This document shows, piece after piece, positions 8,278 to 16,167 of a stretch of 24,317 nucleotides of DNA. The notes under the pieces were generated by a model, which saw only the letters and a list, made by a program, of their open reading frames with translations, was not told the origin of the DNA and searched no databases. The stretch's first letter is position 1. Each line of letters starts with the position of its first letter. Source of the stretch: an uncultured Veillonella sp. (GTDB lineage: Bacteria; Bacillota; Negativicutes; Veillonellales; Veillonellaceae); NCBI GenBank assembly GCA_934202095.1, contig CAKPXN010000023.1, forward strand, positions 1 through 24,317, in the 5' to 3' direction. Both the position numbers and the translations under genes were made by a program.

Positions 8278-10344
8278 TTACTCATTTTCCTTGAAAGCAG
8301 CGATAATTTCATCGGCTTGCTTATGAGGAACCTCTTCATAACTATAGAACTGACGATTAAATACGCCTTGTCCTTGTGTCATAGAGCGTAAAACAGTAAC
8401 ATAATCTGACATTTCTGCCAACGGTACTTGTGCTTTAACAACGGATATACCAGTTCTTTCACTTTGTTCCATGCCTAATACACGACCTCGACGACTATTT
8501 AAATCGCCCATGATGTCACCCATGAAAGCATCTGGTGCAAACACGTTAACTTCATAGATTGGTTCTAATAGGACTGGTTTCGCCTTAGGAATTACATCCT
8601 TGATAGCCTGTGACGTAGCTACTTTAAATGCTAACTCTGAGGAGTCTACACTGTGGTAAGATCCATCCAAGAGTGTCACTTGCACGCCAATCATAGGATA
8701 TCCCGCAATTAAGCCTTTTTCTAGGGTTTCTCTGGCACCCTTTTCCACTGCTGGTATATATTGTCTTGGTACAGCACCACCAAAAATCTTGTCTACAAAG
8801 GCAAATTCTTGACCATCATATAATGGATCAACTTGAATTTTAACATGTCCATACTGACCATGACCGCCACTTTGTTTTTTATATTTCGATTCTGTTTCTG
8901 CAGATCCTTTAATTGTTTCACGGTATGGAATATATGGTTTTGCAAGTTTCGCTTGTACGCCGTATTTACGGTCCATCTTGTTAAGGATATGTTCTAAGTG
9001 CACTTCGCCCATGCAGTCAATTTGCAATTGACGAGCTTCCGGATTCTTCACAACTACACAAGTTGGATCTTCTTCGGCTACTTTTAACACAGCACTAGCT
9101 AATTTTTCTTCTTCCCCTTTTTTCACAGCTTCCATAGCTACAGTATATAAAGGTTGAGGGAAACGAATCGCATCGTACTTCACCTTAAAATCAGGAGCTG
9201 TTAAGGTGTCGCCTGTTTTTGCATTGGCCAATTTCGGTATCACTACGATATCGCCAGCTTTTGCAGCAGTCACTGGAATTTGTTGCTTCCCGATAAGGGT
9301 AACCATCTTATTCCATTTTTCCTCAGTTCCTTGATTAACGTTGAACAGCTTATCACCTTCTTTGAGTTCACCAGAGAAGATGCGTACAAAGCTTTGTTTG
9401 CCTGCGAATGGGTCAAGCAATGTTTTAAACACGAATGCGGTTAGGGGTTTATCCACATGCACAACAACTGGTTCACCAGTGTCTGCTGATTCAGCAGTCA
9501 TCACTTTTTTTGCTGCATCTGGCATATACCGAATCATTCTGTCTAATACTTGATCTAAGCCAATACGGGATGTGGCACTACCACACATGATTGGACACAC
9601 ACGGCCTGTAATCATCCCTTCGCGTAGACCTTGGCGAATTTCTTCTAGTGAAAGCTCTTCGCCTTCTAAATATTTTTCCAACAATTCATCGCTACCTTCA
9701 GCCGCGGCCTCTACGGTCATTTCCCGTATTTCTTGGGCCTTTTCGATAAGATGAGCCGGTACAGCAATCTCTGTTGGTTGGCCGTCTTTGTAAGTAAACG
9801 CAGTCATTTTGGCTACGTCTATAACGCCTTCAAAATTGGCACCTTCGCCAATCGGAATTTGGAGCGGCATAATCGCCTTACCAAATAGTTCACGCATACG
9901 TTCAATAGTACCAAAGAAATCAGCACCATCAACGTCCATTTTATTGATAAATGCCATACGCGGCATTTGTAATTCAACAGCATAATCCCAAGCGCGCACC
10001 GTATCTGTTTCAACGCCAGTCGTTGCAGATAATACCATTAACATGCCATCACAAGCACGCAATGCGGCACGAACTTCGCCATGGAATTCATTGTAGCCCG
10101 GTGTATCAATAAAGTTAACCTTATGGTCATGCCATTCACAAGGGGCCATACCCAATTGAATCGTTACATTCCGTTTAATCTCCTCTGGCTCAAAGTCCAT
10201 AATATGTTTGTTATCTTGACCACGGCCAACAAAATCAACAGCACCAGAGGTTAATAACAAGGATTCTACTAACGCAGTTTTCCCTGCCCCATCATGGGAC
10301 ACCACAGCTACATTACGAATCTGATCACTACTATATTCTTTCAT
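8278..10344 (-). CDS. Elongation factor G-like GTPase (EF-G paralogue, FusA2 type)
   Basis: This is a 688-residue translation-type GTPase with the full EF-G domain order. The G domain has the P-loop SHDGAGKT (16-23), switch II DTPGY (80-84) and NKMD (134-137). Domain II, domain III, the domain IV motif SGGHGQYGHVKI and a C-terminal domain V follow. Canonical EF-G has DTPGH, whose histidine activates water on the ribosome; here it is Tyr84, and switch I is shortened around EPEEIKRNVTI. Both traits mark the EF-G-like (EF-G-2/FusA2) family rather than housekeeping fusA, which normally sits in the str operon. Its role in the cell is poorly defined; ribosome-dependent GTPase activity has been shown for some members. 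AAGGAGGCG precedes the ATG. It is transcribed alone between two terminators. Confidence 0.9.
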   Translation of the reverse strand: MKEYSSDQIRNVAVVSHDGAGKTALVESLLLTSGAVDFVGRGQDNKHIMDFEPEEIKRNVTIQLGMAPCEWHDHKVNFIDTPGYNEFHGEVRAALRACDGMLMVLSATTGVETDTVRAWDYAVELQMPRMAFINKMDVDGADFFGTIERMRELFGKAIMPLQIPIGEGANFEGVIDVAKMTAFTYKDGQPTEIAVPAHLIEKAQEIREMTVEAAAEGSDELLEKYLEGEELSLEEIRQGLREGMITGRVCPIMCGSATSRIGLDQVLDRMIRYMPDAAKKVMTAESADTGEPVVVHVDKPLTAFVFKTLLDPFAGKQSFVRIFSGELKEGDKLFNVNQGTEEKWNKMVTLIGKQQIPVTAAKAGDIVVIPKLANAKTGDTLTAPDFKVKYDAIRFPQPLYTVAMEAVKKGEEEKLASAVLKVAEEDPTCVVVKNPEARQLQIDCMGEVHLEHILNKMDRKYGVQAKLAKPYIPYRETIKGSAETESKYKKQSGGHGQYGHVKIQVDPLYDGQEFAFVDKIFGGAVPRQYIPAVEKGARETLEKGLIAGYPMIGVQVTLLDGSYHSVDSSELAFKVATSQAIKDVIPKAKPVLLEPIYEVNVFAPDAFMGDIMGDLNSRRGRVLGMEQSERTGISVVKAQVPLAEMSDYVTVLRSMTQGQGVFNRQFYSYEEVPHKQADEIIAAFKENE

Positions 10345-10405
10345 CGGAATCGCCTCCTTATGTGAAACTTTGAGTTCTTGATATATGATTTCGACGTAAT
10401 AATAT

Positions 10406-10455
10406 AAAAATCCTCTTTTTCCGAAAAAATATTTATCGAAAAAAGAGGATTTTTT
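10406..10455 (-). terminator. Terminator downstream of the Yip1-like gene
   Basis: On the minus strand, AAAAATCCTCTTTTTTCG and CGGAAAAAGAGGATTTTT form a long hairpin ending in TTTTTATATTATT. It starts 13 bases after the Yip1-like stop codon and separates it from the EF-G-like gene. Confidence 0.85.
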
Positions 10456-10467
10456 ATAATAATGAAA

Positions 10468-11133
10468 TTATCGGCCTACCAAGGATGCACAGCCACCAAA
10501 AAGAGCTAGGAAAATAAGCGAGATAATGACGAAGATAACAAATGTTACGATACCGGCAATAAATACTTGCAGCTTAGTCAACGTAATTTGTCTTGCCATT
10601 AATTCAAGGCTTACCCAAATGGATAAAACAAAAATTGCTATAGAGCCTAAGCTATAAATGAGATTGGATAATGTAGAACTGCCAAATAAACCACCGAAGA
10701 TAGCCATGAGAATAAAAACAATTGTATATACACAAGTACATAATAATACTTCATAACCTTGTAGATACCATTGCACTTTCATAACAGACTGTACATCGTC
10801 TGTACCGCCCATTTTTACAGCTACCCAATTAAATACATAGGAGCCGACAGCCACCATGACAAAGGACCAAATGATACTAGCAATATAGGCCAAAATAAAG
10901 AAAAAGCCCACGCTAGCCCCAAGGAGCATACCCATAGCAGAAAATTCGCTTCTAGGAAGCAATGGAATCAACAAAGCCCCAAACAAACCTAGTAAGATGT
11001 AAGGAATAGCCCATAAGAGTGCCGTTCCTAAGAAGCCTTTTTTCAATGTACCATATTGTACGACTTGATCGATACCGCCCTTGAATGGTTGAGTCAGTAG
11101 ATTCCAAAAGTCAGAATACCATTTTGTTTCCAT
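10468..11133 (-). CDS. Yip1-domain family integral membrane protein
   Basis: This 221-residue protein has an N-terminal amphipathic/aromatic stretch (YSDFWNLLTQPFKGG) followed by about five hydrophobic segments, and ends in a hydrophobic segment with a GGCASLVGR tail. The layout, with a soluble WxxLxxPF-type lead followed by a block of membrane spans, is that of bacterial Yip1/YIF1-domain proteins. Their function in bacteria is not established. A GAGGTGA site precedes the ATG. It lies 121 bases downstream of hydE with no clear terminator between, so read-through from the hydE cluster is possible; a strong terminator follows it. Confidence 0.65.
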   Translation of the reverse strand: METKWYSDFWNLLTQPFKGGIDQVVQYGTLKKGFLGTALLWAIPYILLGLFGALLIPLLPRSEFSAMGMLLGASVGFFFILAYIASIIWSFVMVAVGSYVFNWVAVKMGGTDDVQSVMKVQWYLQGYEVLLCTCVYTIVFILMAIFGGLFGSSTLSNLIYSLGSIAIFVLSIWVSLELMARQITLTKLQVFIAGIVTFVIFVIISLIFLALFGGCASLVGR

Positions 11134-11254
11134 AAAATCACCTCATATAATAAAACAAAATAAACTATGTTCCTATTATATATGGATTTTATTTATCTTT
11201 CTACATAAATATAACAATTATAAACAATTTAATCGATAATCCATGTCAGTATGT

Positions 11255-12373
11255 TTAAAACGACCCTGTCCGTTTTCCGTAATGCTTGGAATCCCCATTT
11301 TGCTTCCAACCAACAGTATCACCGATTGACATAACGCGACGTGTTAAGCAATCCTTACATTTATCGGCATTATCATCCACGCATGGTTTATTATCATATA
11401 GCAAATATTTGGCACGGTGTTCTGGGATTGTAATGATAGGCATCAAAATATTAGCCCCTGCTGCAAGTCCCTTTTCACGACCTAATGGATCTAATGCCTG
11501 TAACGCTGTAGTAGCTGCAATATTTACGTCTTTCAAGAATAGACGCGTTAAGGCAATCATCTTGAGTCCTAGTTGAATACGGCGCAATTTACCAGCCTCA
11601 TCATCGATGCCCATTGCTAATGCCTCTTGGCCCAATGGCGTATCATGATGCACCACATACGGTCCCATGCCAATCATGTCGATATCCATATCACGGTAGA
11701 ACAAGATATCGTTCACAAGGTCTTCCTCTGTTTGCCCAGGCAGACCAATCATAACGCCTGTACCCACTTGGAATCCTACACGGCGCAAACGGCGTAAACA
11801 TTCAACACGCGTTTCAAAGGAATGTAGTTCATCGCGAGGATGGATTTTGTGATATAGCTCTTTATTCGTCGTTTCAATGCGCAATAGATAGCGGCTAGCA
11901 CCCGCTTCACGCATGCGTCGGTACGCCTCTTCACTTTGCTCCCCTACGCACATCGTAATACCAAGAGAACCATCGCCGATGGCTTTGATGTCGCGAATAA
12001 GATCGACTACATAATCGACGAATACATCATCACAACGTTCTCCAGATTGGAGCGTAATAGAACCATATTCATGGTCATACGCCCACTGCGCCATCTTGAT
12101 GATATCTTCGCGGTTCATATCAAAGCGTTCCGTCTTGTCATTTTCGCGGCGAATACCGCAGTAATTACAGTTTTTGATGCATCGGTTCGAGAACTCAATG
12201 AGGCCACGATAATACGCTACAGGCTGTACATATTTTGCCTTCACTTCGTACGCCTTTTTATATATTAACTGCAACTGTTCTTCATCAGTTACAGACATGA
12301 GAAATCTTAGCTCATCCTCTGTTAGCCATTCATCGCCAACGATGTCTTTTGCTAGAATATCTTGCACTTGCAA
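11255..12373 (-). CDS. hydE: [FeFe]-hydrogenase H-cluster radical SAM maturase HydE
   Basis: This cytoplasmic radical SAM enzyme helps build the diiron subsite of the [FeFe]-hydrogenase H-cluster with HydF and HydG. Numbering from the chosen start, the 4Fe-4S motif is Cys65-X3-Cys69-X2-Cys72 in a context (EFSNRCIKNCNYCGIRR) typical of HydE and shared with BioB/PylB relatives. A second, auxiliary-cluster motif, Cys331-X7-Cys339-X2-Cys342, is present near the C-terminus as in some HydE. An ATG 18 bases earlier (12391) overlaps yaaA without a ribosome site. The TTG at 12373 is preceded by AAAGGAAGTGAT, close to the full anti-16S complement, so it is preferred. It is the last gene of an overlapping cluster with yaaA. 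HydF, HydG and the hydrogenase are not in the window. Confidence 0.88.
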   Translation of the reverse strand: MQVQDILAKDIVGDEWLTEDELRFLMSVTDEEQLQLIYKKAYEVKAKYVQPVAYYRGLIEFSNRCIKNCNYCGIRRENDKTERFDMNREDIIKMAQWAYDHEYGSITLQSGERCDDVFVDYVVDLIRDIKAIGDGSLGITMCVGEQSEEAYRRMREAGASRYLLRIETTNKELYHKIHPRDELHSFETRVECLRRLRRVGFQVGTGVMIGLPGQTEEDLVNDILFYRDMDIDMIGMGPYVVHHDTPLGQEALAMGIDDEAGKLRRIQLGLKMIALTRLFLKDVNIAATTALQALDPLGREKGLAAGANILMPIITIPEHRAKYLLYDNKPCVDDNADKCKDCLTRRVMSIGDTVGWKQNGDSKHYGKRTGSF

Positions 12374-12377
12374 ACAA

Positions 12378-13103
12378 TCACTTCCTTTCATAACGAACCG
12401 TCATCGATTCGCTTGGTATCGTAATAGATTCAATATCTGTAACACAGACAAATCCATTAATTTCGCGTGGTAAATCCCGCACATGCTTTACTTGTTCCGT
12501 TAAACATGCGTGCGACATCATACCACGACTCATTTTAGAGGACGTACTCATTTGTTTATATGTGTCGCCTCGTAATTCCCAAAATTCAACGGTTACCATC
12601 TTTGGATGATTCACCATTTTTGCATATTCTTTAGACGCTAAGTTTAGAATCCAATCCTCTTTGTGAAAGTATGCATCCACCGCTTCACGCCAGGTTTCAT
12701 ATAAATTAATCCCTACCTTATCAACCATATCAAGTCGATAGTCTCTAACGCCCATCGTAGGCTCTACAACGCCATATAGTGCAGACATAATAGCGAGATG
12801 CGTTTCACCAAAAGCCTTCGCCGCCTCAGATAGTCCTGCCCAATCTAAATATTTAAAGGCAATGCCATCGTAGCTTTCACAGGCAAAACCTACAGGATGG
12901 GCCTCAAACTCTTGATAAAAATCAAAGAGAGCTTGCGCCTTATCTTCCTTTAATTTTAGGGCCTTGCCAAGTGTTGCTACGTCGAGAGATTGTACATGTT
13001 TTACAATCTCTTGAGTGATCTGAGGCTGAAATTGACCGTCACGGGCCGCAACTGTTGCATCAGAAATTGTTTTTGTCTTACTAGGAGAGAGGACGATTTT
13101 CAT
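12378..13103 (-). CDS. yaaA: Peroxide stress protein YaaA (DUF328/UPF0246)
   Basis: This 241-residue cytoplasmic protein starts MKIVLSPSKTKT and has the family landmarks KAQALFDFYQ, a YDGIAFKYLD segment, and SALYGVVEPTMGVRDYRLDM in the middle. The C-terminus has SRGMMSHACL and ends VRYERK, near the usual family size of about 250. In E. coli, YaaA lowers free intracellular iron under hydrogen peroxide stress and is OxyR-induced; a DNA-binding fold has been described. Its first 23 bases overlap the end of the upstream unknown gene, with AAGGCGGA as ribosome site, and its stop overlaps the ribosome site of hydE, so the three genes are translationally linked. Protecting an oxygen-sensitive Fe-S enzyme pathway would fit this context (inference). 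Confidence 0.9.
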   Translation of the reverse strand: MKIVLSPSKTKTISDATVAARDGQFQPQITQEIVKHVQSLDVATLGKALKLKEDKAQALFDFYQEFEAHPVGFACESYDGIAFKYLDWAGLSEAAKAFGETHLAIMSALYGVVEPTMGVRDYRLDMVDKVGINLYETWREAVDAYFHKEDWILNLASKEYAKMVNHPKMVTVEFWELRGDTYKQMSTSSKMSRGMMSHACLTEQVKHVRDLPREINGFVCVTDIESITIPSESMTVRYERK

Positions 13104-13692
13104 GGGATAATTCCGCCTTGATACTTTCCTCTGTCAAGTTATCAATAAGATCAGGGTTCCACAACATGAGTGGCACGGCTACAACGTGACTAGCTTTCAT
13201 TTCTTTACACAATTTAATGCATTCTGCCAAATAAGGAGATTCATTATCGTGAATATCGCAAATGATAACTACATGACGGCCCTTAAGATTAACCCCTTCA
13301 TAATCGATACTTTCACCAGACACCGTAAGTAAACCAGTTTCTAAACGGCCTTCACTCATATCATTGACGCGAGACATTAAAATGTGCTCAAGCATAGTGG
13401 ATACAGGTGTTACAACAGGGCCTATACCAACGAGGGCCTCTGGTTGGGCATGAACGATAACGGTTTTCTTGCGTTTATCCGTTCTAAACTCCATAAGTGC
13501 ATGTTCTAATGCGGAGAAGAACACAAATAATTGCCAAGGATCTAAGGATCCTGTTTGGAACATATCGATAATAGCGCCATCCTCTTCGATGTTAAGGCGC
13601 GCTAATAATTCTTCTGCAATGTCGTGAACGACCTCTTTATAATCAGATTGTAATGGTGCATTTAATTCATTCATATCTTTTTCTGTTGCCAT
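13081..13692 (-). CDS. Hypothetical protein, first gene of yaaA-hydE cluster
   Basis: This 203-residue soluble protein is not recognised. The frame is open 11 codons further upstream, but GGGGAGGA lies directly before the ATG at 13692 and supports this start. The N-terminal third is helical and acidic. The C-terminal half alternates short hydrophobic strands with loops (KTVIVHAQPEALVGIGP; LKGRHVVIICDIHDNESP; SHVVAVPLMLW), which recalls a Rossmann-like or type-I phosphoribosyltransferase fold in which the VIICDIHDNES segment would take the place of the PRPP loop. Catalytic residues of that loop are not clearly conserved, so this is only a fold suggestion. It overlaps yaaA by 23 bases and is very likely expressed with it and hydE. 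Confidence 0.75.
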   Translation of the reverse strand: MATEKDMNELNAPLQSDYKEVVHDIAEELLARLNIEEDGAIIDMFQTGSLDPWQLFVFFSALEHALMEFRTDKRKKTVIVHAQPEALVGIGPVVTPVSTMLEHILMSRVNDMSEGRLETGLLTVSGESIDYEGVNLKGRHVVIICDIHDNESPYLAECIKLCKEMKASHVVAVPLMLWNPDLIDNLTEESIKAELSHENRPLS

Positions 13693-13832
13693 GAAATCCT
13701 CCCCAAAAAATATATAAACTGCCATACTAGCAAATTAAATTCTATTCTTTATTGTACCATATTTCACAGGCTTATACGTTATTACAACTACATTTCTTAA
13801 ATCTATTTGGTTCTAGTTCTAGACAAAATAAA

Positions 13833-13876
13833 ATACCGCCTATTTCTGTGAAAGCTTTCACAAAAACAAGCGGTAT
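13833..13876 (-). terminator. Terminator downstream of mntH with embedded palindrome
   Basis: ATACCGC (13833-13839) pairs with GCGGTAT (13870-13876). On the minus strand this is followed by TTTATTTTGTC. The loop contains a perfect 16-bp palindrome, TGTGAAAGCTTTCACA (13847-13862), which can form its own hairpin. It starts 3 bases after the mntH stop codon. Confidence 0.75.
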
Positions 13877-13879
13877 ATA

Positions 13880-15139
13880 TTAGCCTATAACTAATAAGTA
13901 AATATTCATCAATGTTACGATAATACCAATGCCCCAAAGAATAATCCCCGTAAATCGGCGGTTCGTATAAGTGCCCATAACCCGACGGCTACTGGTCATA
14001 TATAATTGCAAGAATATGGTAATCGGCAATTGTAAGCTCAAAAACATTTGCGAAACGAGCAATGCTTGAAAGGAGTCCGTAATAAACAGGATCAATAATA
14101 GCGCAGGAATATATGTTAACCCCAATCCTAAACGACTATGAAAGTCCTTCATATCATAGGACTCACCAAACATGCCCGCAAATATGCTCGCCCCAGCCAT
14201 ACCAGCCGTTGCCGATGATGCAAGGCCTGCAAACAGCAAGGCTAATGCAAAGATGGTACCTGCAGCAGGTCCAATTAAAGGTCTCAATAATTCCTCTGCC
14301 TGTTCTAATTCGGTAACAGCAATGCCATGACTAAAAAATACGGCCGCCGCTAGTAAAATCATAGCGGAGTTAATCATCCAGCCAATGCCCATAGATAATA
14401 ATGTATCTACGAATTCATATCGCAACTGGCGATGCATAATCTCCTTATCTTGTCGATTAAACTGACGACTTTGGATGACCTCGGAGTGCAAAAACAAATT
14501 ATGAGGCATAACAACGGCCCCTAAAATACTCAAGATAACGAGCATCGATTCGTTAGGTATGCTCGGATTGACCCAGCCAATACCCGCTGCAGCCCAATTG
14601 ACATCAACCATATTGACCTCCACAAGGTAGGCCAATGCGATAAGGGATACAAATCCTGCAATAATACGTTCCAATTTGCTATAGGAATTTGTAATGAGCA
14701 TAATTGTACATACGATAGCCGTCAACACACTACCAATGACAAGAGGGATGCCGAACAGCATCTTCAATGCAATGGCAGCGCCAATAAATTCTGCCAGCGC
14801 CGTGGCTACAGCCGCAATGCCTGCGGTACTCAATACGGTGCGAGACAACCATTTTGGTAAGAATTCATAAGCACATTCTGCTAAACATTGTCCCCTCACA
14901 ATGCCTAGATGGGCCACATTATGCTGCAATAAGATGAGCATAAGTGTGGATAATGTTACAACCCACAACAATTCATAACCATAACTAGCACCAGCTGCTA
15001 AGTTGGCCGCCCAGTTACCGGGGTCGATAAATCCGACGGTTACAATAATACCAGGTCCGATATACTTAAATACTTCACTAACATGTTGTTTGCCATTCTG
15101 ATGAACGGTAAACAACTTATTTTTTATAAAATTAATCAT
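13880..15139 (-). CDS. mntH: Nramp family divalent metal (Mn2+/Fe2+) transporter MntH
   Basis: This 419-residue polytopic membrane protein has the two Nramp metal-binding signatures: DPGNWAANLAAGA in the first membrane segment (Asp and Asn ligands) and MPHNLFLHSE in segment 6 (Met ligand and His). Bacterial members import Mn2+, and Fe2+ less well, by proton symport across the inner membrane. Length matches E. coli MntH (412). AAGGGAAC lies before the ATG. It begins only 18 bases after the stop of the exported OmpM-like gene, so both are transcribed from the promoter upstream of that gene; no separate promoter or MntR-type box is evident in the 18 bases. Confidence 0.92.
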   Translation of the reverse strand: MINFIKNKLFTVHQNGKQHVSEVFKYIGPGIIVTVGFIDPGNWAANLAAGASYGYELLWVVTLSTLMLILLQHNVAHLGIVRGQCLAECAYEFLPKWLSRTVLSTAGIAAVATALAEFIGAAIALKMLFGIPLVIGSVLTAIVCTIMLITNSYSKLERIIAGFVSLIALAYLVEVNMVDVNWAAAGIGWVNPSIPNESMLVILSILGAVVMPHNLFLHSEVIQSRQFNRQDKEIMHRQLRYEFVDTLLSMGIGWMINSAMILLAAAVFFSHGIAVTELEQAEELLRPLIGPAAGTIFALALLFAGLASSATAGMAGASIFAGMFGESYDMKDFHSRLGLGLTYIPALLLILFITDSFQALLVSQMFLSLQLPITIFLQLYMTSSRRVMGTYTNRRFTGIILWGIGIIVTLMNIYLLVIG

Positions 15140-15157
15140 GTTGTTCCCTTATAGGGA

Positions 15158-15892
15158 TTATAGAGTGAACGTCATTTCTGTTTGAACACGCGCATCTGCT
15201 TTAGATTTACCATTCTTGGAACCTGTATAGCGAATACGAACATCACCATTAGTCTTTACACGAGAGTCATCAATTTTGAATTTCTTCATTTTTTCCTTAA
15301 TTTGTTCATCTGTTAACGCCCGTTCTTTTGGCTTAGCCACTTCATCAGTGGCCGCATCGAGAGATTCCTGTTGTTTTTCGGATACCTTTACATCTTTACC
15401 AGATTTCTTAACTCGTTTTTCATCTAATTTTTGACGGCGTTCTTCGGTGATTTTCTTATCACGTTCAATGCGATAATCCATTACATCACGCATGTTTTCT
15501 TGATAGATACGCAACGCAAATTGACGATCATTGTCGTTCATTTGTTCCCGTTTTTCCACGACTTCATCTAGTAACGGCATCAACTCATCCTTTGTATAAC
15601 TAGTGCTATCATCAAATGTAAATCCGTGTGTATCCGTAATGGCCCCATGTTTTACCAGCGTCTTTAACGCTTTATATGTCCAATCATTTGGTGTAATAAG
15701 GTTAGCGCTACCAGGATGTGCAGCAGATACTACTTTAACATCATCAGTACTCATACCATCTACCACAGGACGGGCACTAGGAATTGCAAAGTCTTCCGCA
15801 TGAGCCACACCGAAGGATGCCACCAAACAAAGAGTCCCAATACTAAGGACGCGACGAATCATCGACAAACGACGTGTATATTGTGTATTCAT
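15158..15892 (-). CDS. Exported SLH-like/coiled-coil protein resembling a barrel-less OmpM porin N-terminus
   Basis: This is a 244-residue secreted protein. Residues 1-32 form a signal peptide with a likely cut after AHA. Residues about 66-107 (NDWTYKALKTLVKHGAI...TSYTKDELMPLL) resemble an S-layer homology domain, a peptidoglycan/cell-wall-polymer anchor. Residues 108-206 are highly charged and predicted helical (coiled coil). Residues 212-244 (VKTNGDVRIRY...DARVQTEMTFTL) look like the first beta-hairpin of a porin barrel, after which the protein stops. Negativicute OmpM-type porins use SLH plus coiled coil to tether the outer membrane and continue into a barrel of several hundred residues; this one does not. 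GGAGAC precedes the ATG. It is co-transcribed with mntH. Confidence 0.7.
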   Translation of the reverse strand: MNTQYTRRLSMIRRVLSIGTLCLVASFGVAHAEDFAIPSARPVVDGMSTDDVKVVSAAHPGSANLITPNDWTYKALKTLVKHGAITDTHGFTFDDSTSYTKDELMPLLDEVVEKREQMNDNDRQFALRIYQENMRDVMDYRIERDKKITEERRQKLDEKRVKKSGKDVKVSEKQQESLDAATDEVAKPKERALTDEQIKEKMKKFKIDDSRVKTNGDVRIRYTGSKNGKSKADARVQTEMTFTL

Positions 15893-15925
15893 AAAAGTCT
15901 CCTTAAATTAAATTTTATACAATTC

Positions 15926-15955
15926 ATTATAAGCAATCACATATGAATACGTCAA
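15926..15955 (-). promoter_or_regulatory. Promoter of the OmpM-like/mntH operon
   Basis: On the minus strand, TTGACG (15950-15955) is followed after 18 bases by a consensus TATAAT (15926-15931), about 30 bases before the start codon at 15892. It is one of the best promoter matches in the window. Confidence 0.65.
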
Positions 15956-15983
15956 CTCTATCCCAATTCCTTACATTGTATGG

Positions 15984-16020
15984 TTAATAAAAAAGACCCC
16001 ACATCAGACGATGTGAGGTC
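15984..16020 (-). terminator. Terminator of tRNA-Ser transcript
   Basis: On the minus strand, GACCTCACAT and ATGTGGGGTC (arms within 15995-16020) form a hairpin with a short loop, followed by TTTTTTATTAACC (15994 downward). It lies 7 bases beyond the tRNA 3' end. Confidence 0.9.
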
Positions 16021-16026
16021 TCAGCA

Positions 16027-16117
16027 TGGCGGAGGATTAGGGATTCGAACCCTAGCGACGGTAACCCGCCCTAACGATTTAGCAAACCGTCCTCTTCAGC
16101 CTCTTGAGTAATCCTCC
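16027..16117 (-). tRNA. tRNA-Ser (anticodon GCT)
   Basis: The minus strand folds into a 91-base class II tRNA. The acceptor arm is GGAGGAT paired with ATCCTCC, with discriminator G and an encoded CCA. The D-arm region is ACTCAAGAGGCTGAAGAGG. The anticodon stem ACGGT/ATCGT encloses loop TTGCTAA with anticodon GCT, which reads AGC/AGT serine codons. A long variable arm (about GGGCGGGTTACCGTC) follows, then a T arm with GGTTCGAATCC. The long variable arm and GCT anticodon identify serine. Confidence 0.97.
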
Positions 16118-16132
16118 ATGCTTTACTGGGTA

Positions 16133-16162
16133 ATCATATCATACCCAATAAGGCGTTGTCAA
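16133..16162 (-). promoter_or_regulatory. Promoter of tRNA-Ser
   Basis: On the minus strand, a consensus TTGACA (16157-16162) and TATGAT (16133-16138) are spaced by 18 bases, about 16 bases before the mature tRNA 5' end. An imperfect inverted repeat (TACTGGGTA/TATTGGGTA type arms, about 16125-16150) overlaps it. Confidence 0.65.
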
Positions 16163-16167
16163 TTGAA

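Noticed and set aside
11255..12373. Biotin synthase BioB or methylornithine synthase PylB as identity of the radical SAM gene
   Set aside because: The N-terminal context, the C-terminal CX7CX2C motif and the absence of biotin or pyrrolysine genes nearby favour HydE.
13847..13862. CcpA catabolite-response element (cre)
   Set aside because: The half-site fits, but the two central bases of the cre consensus are missing here (and two extra are present at 22460-22477), and the site is at the 3' end of mntH.
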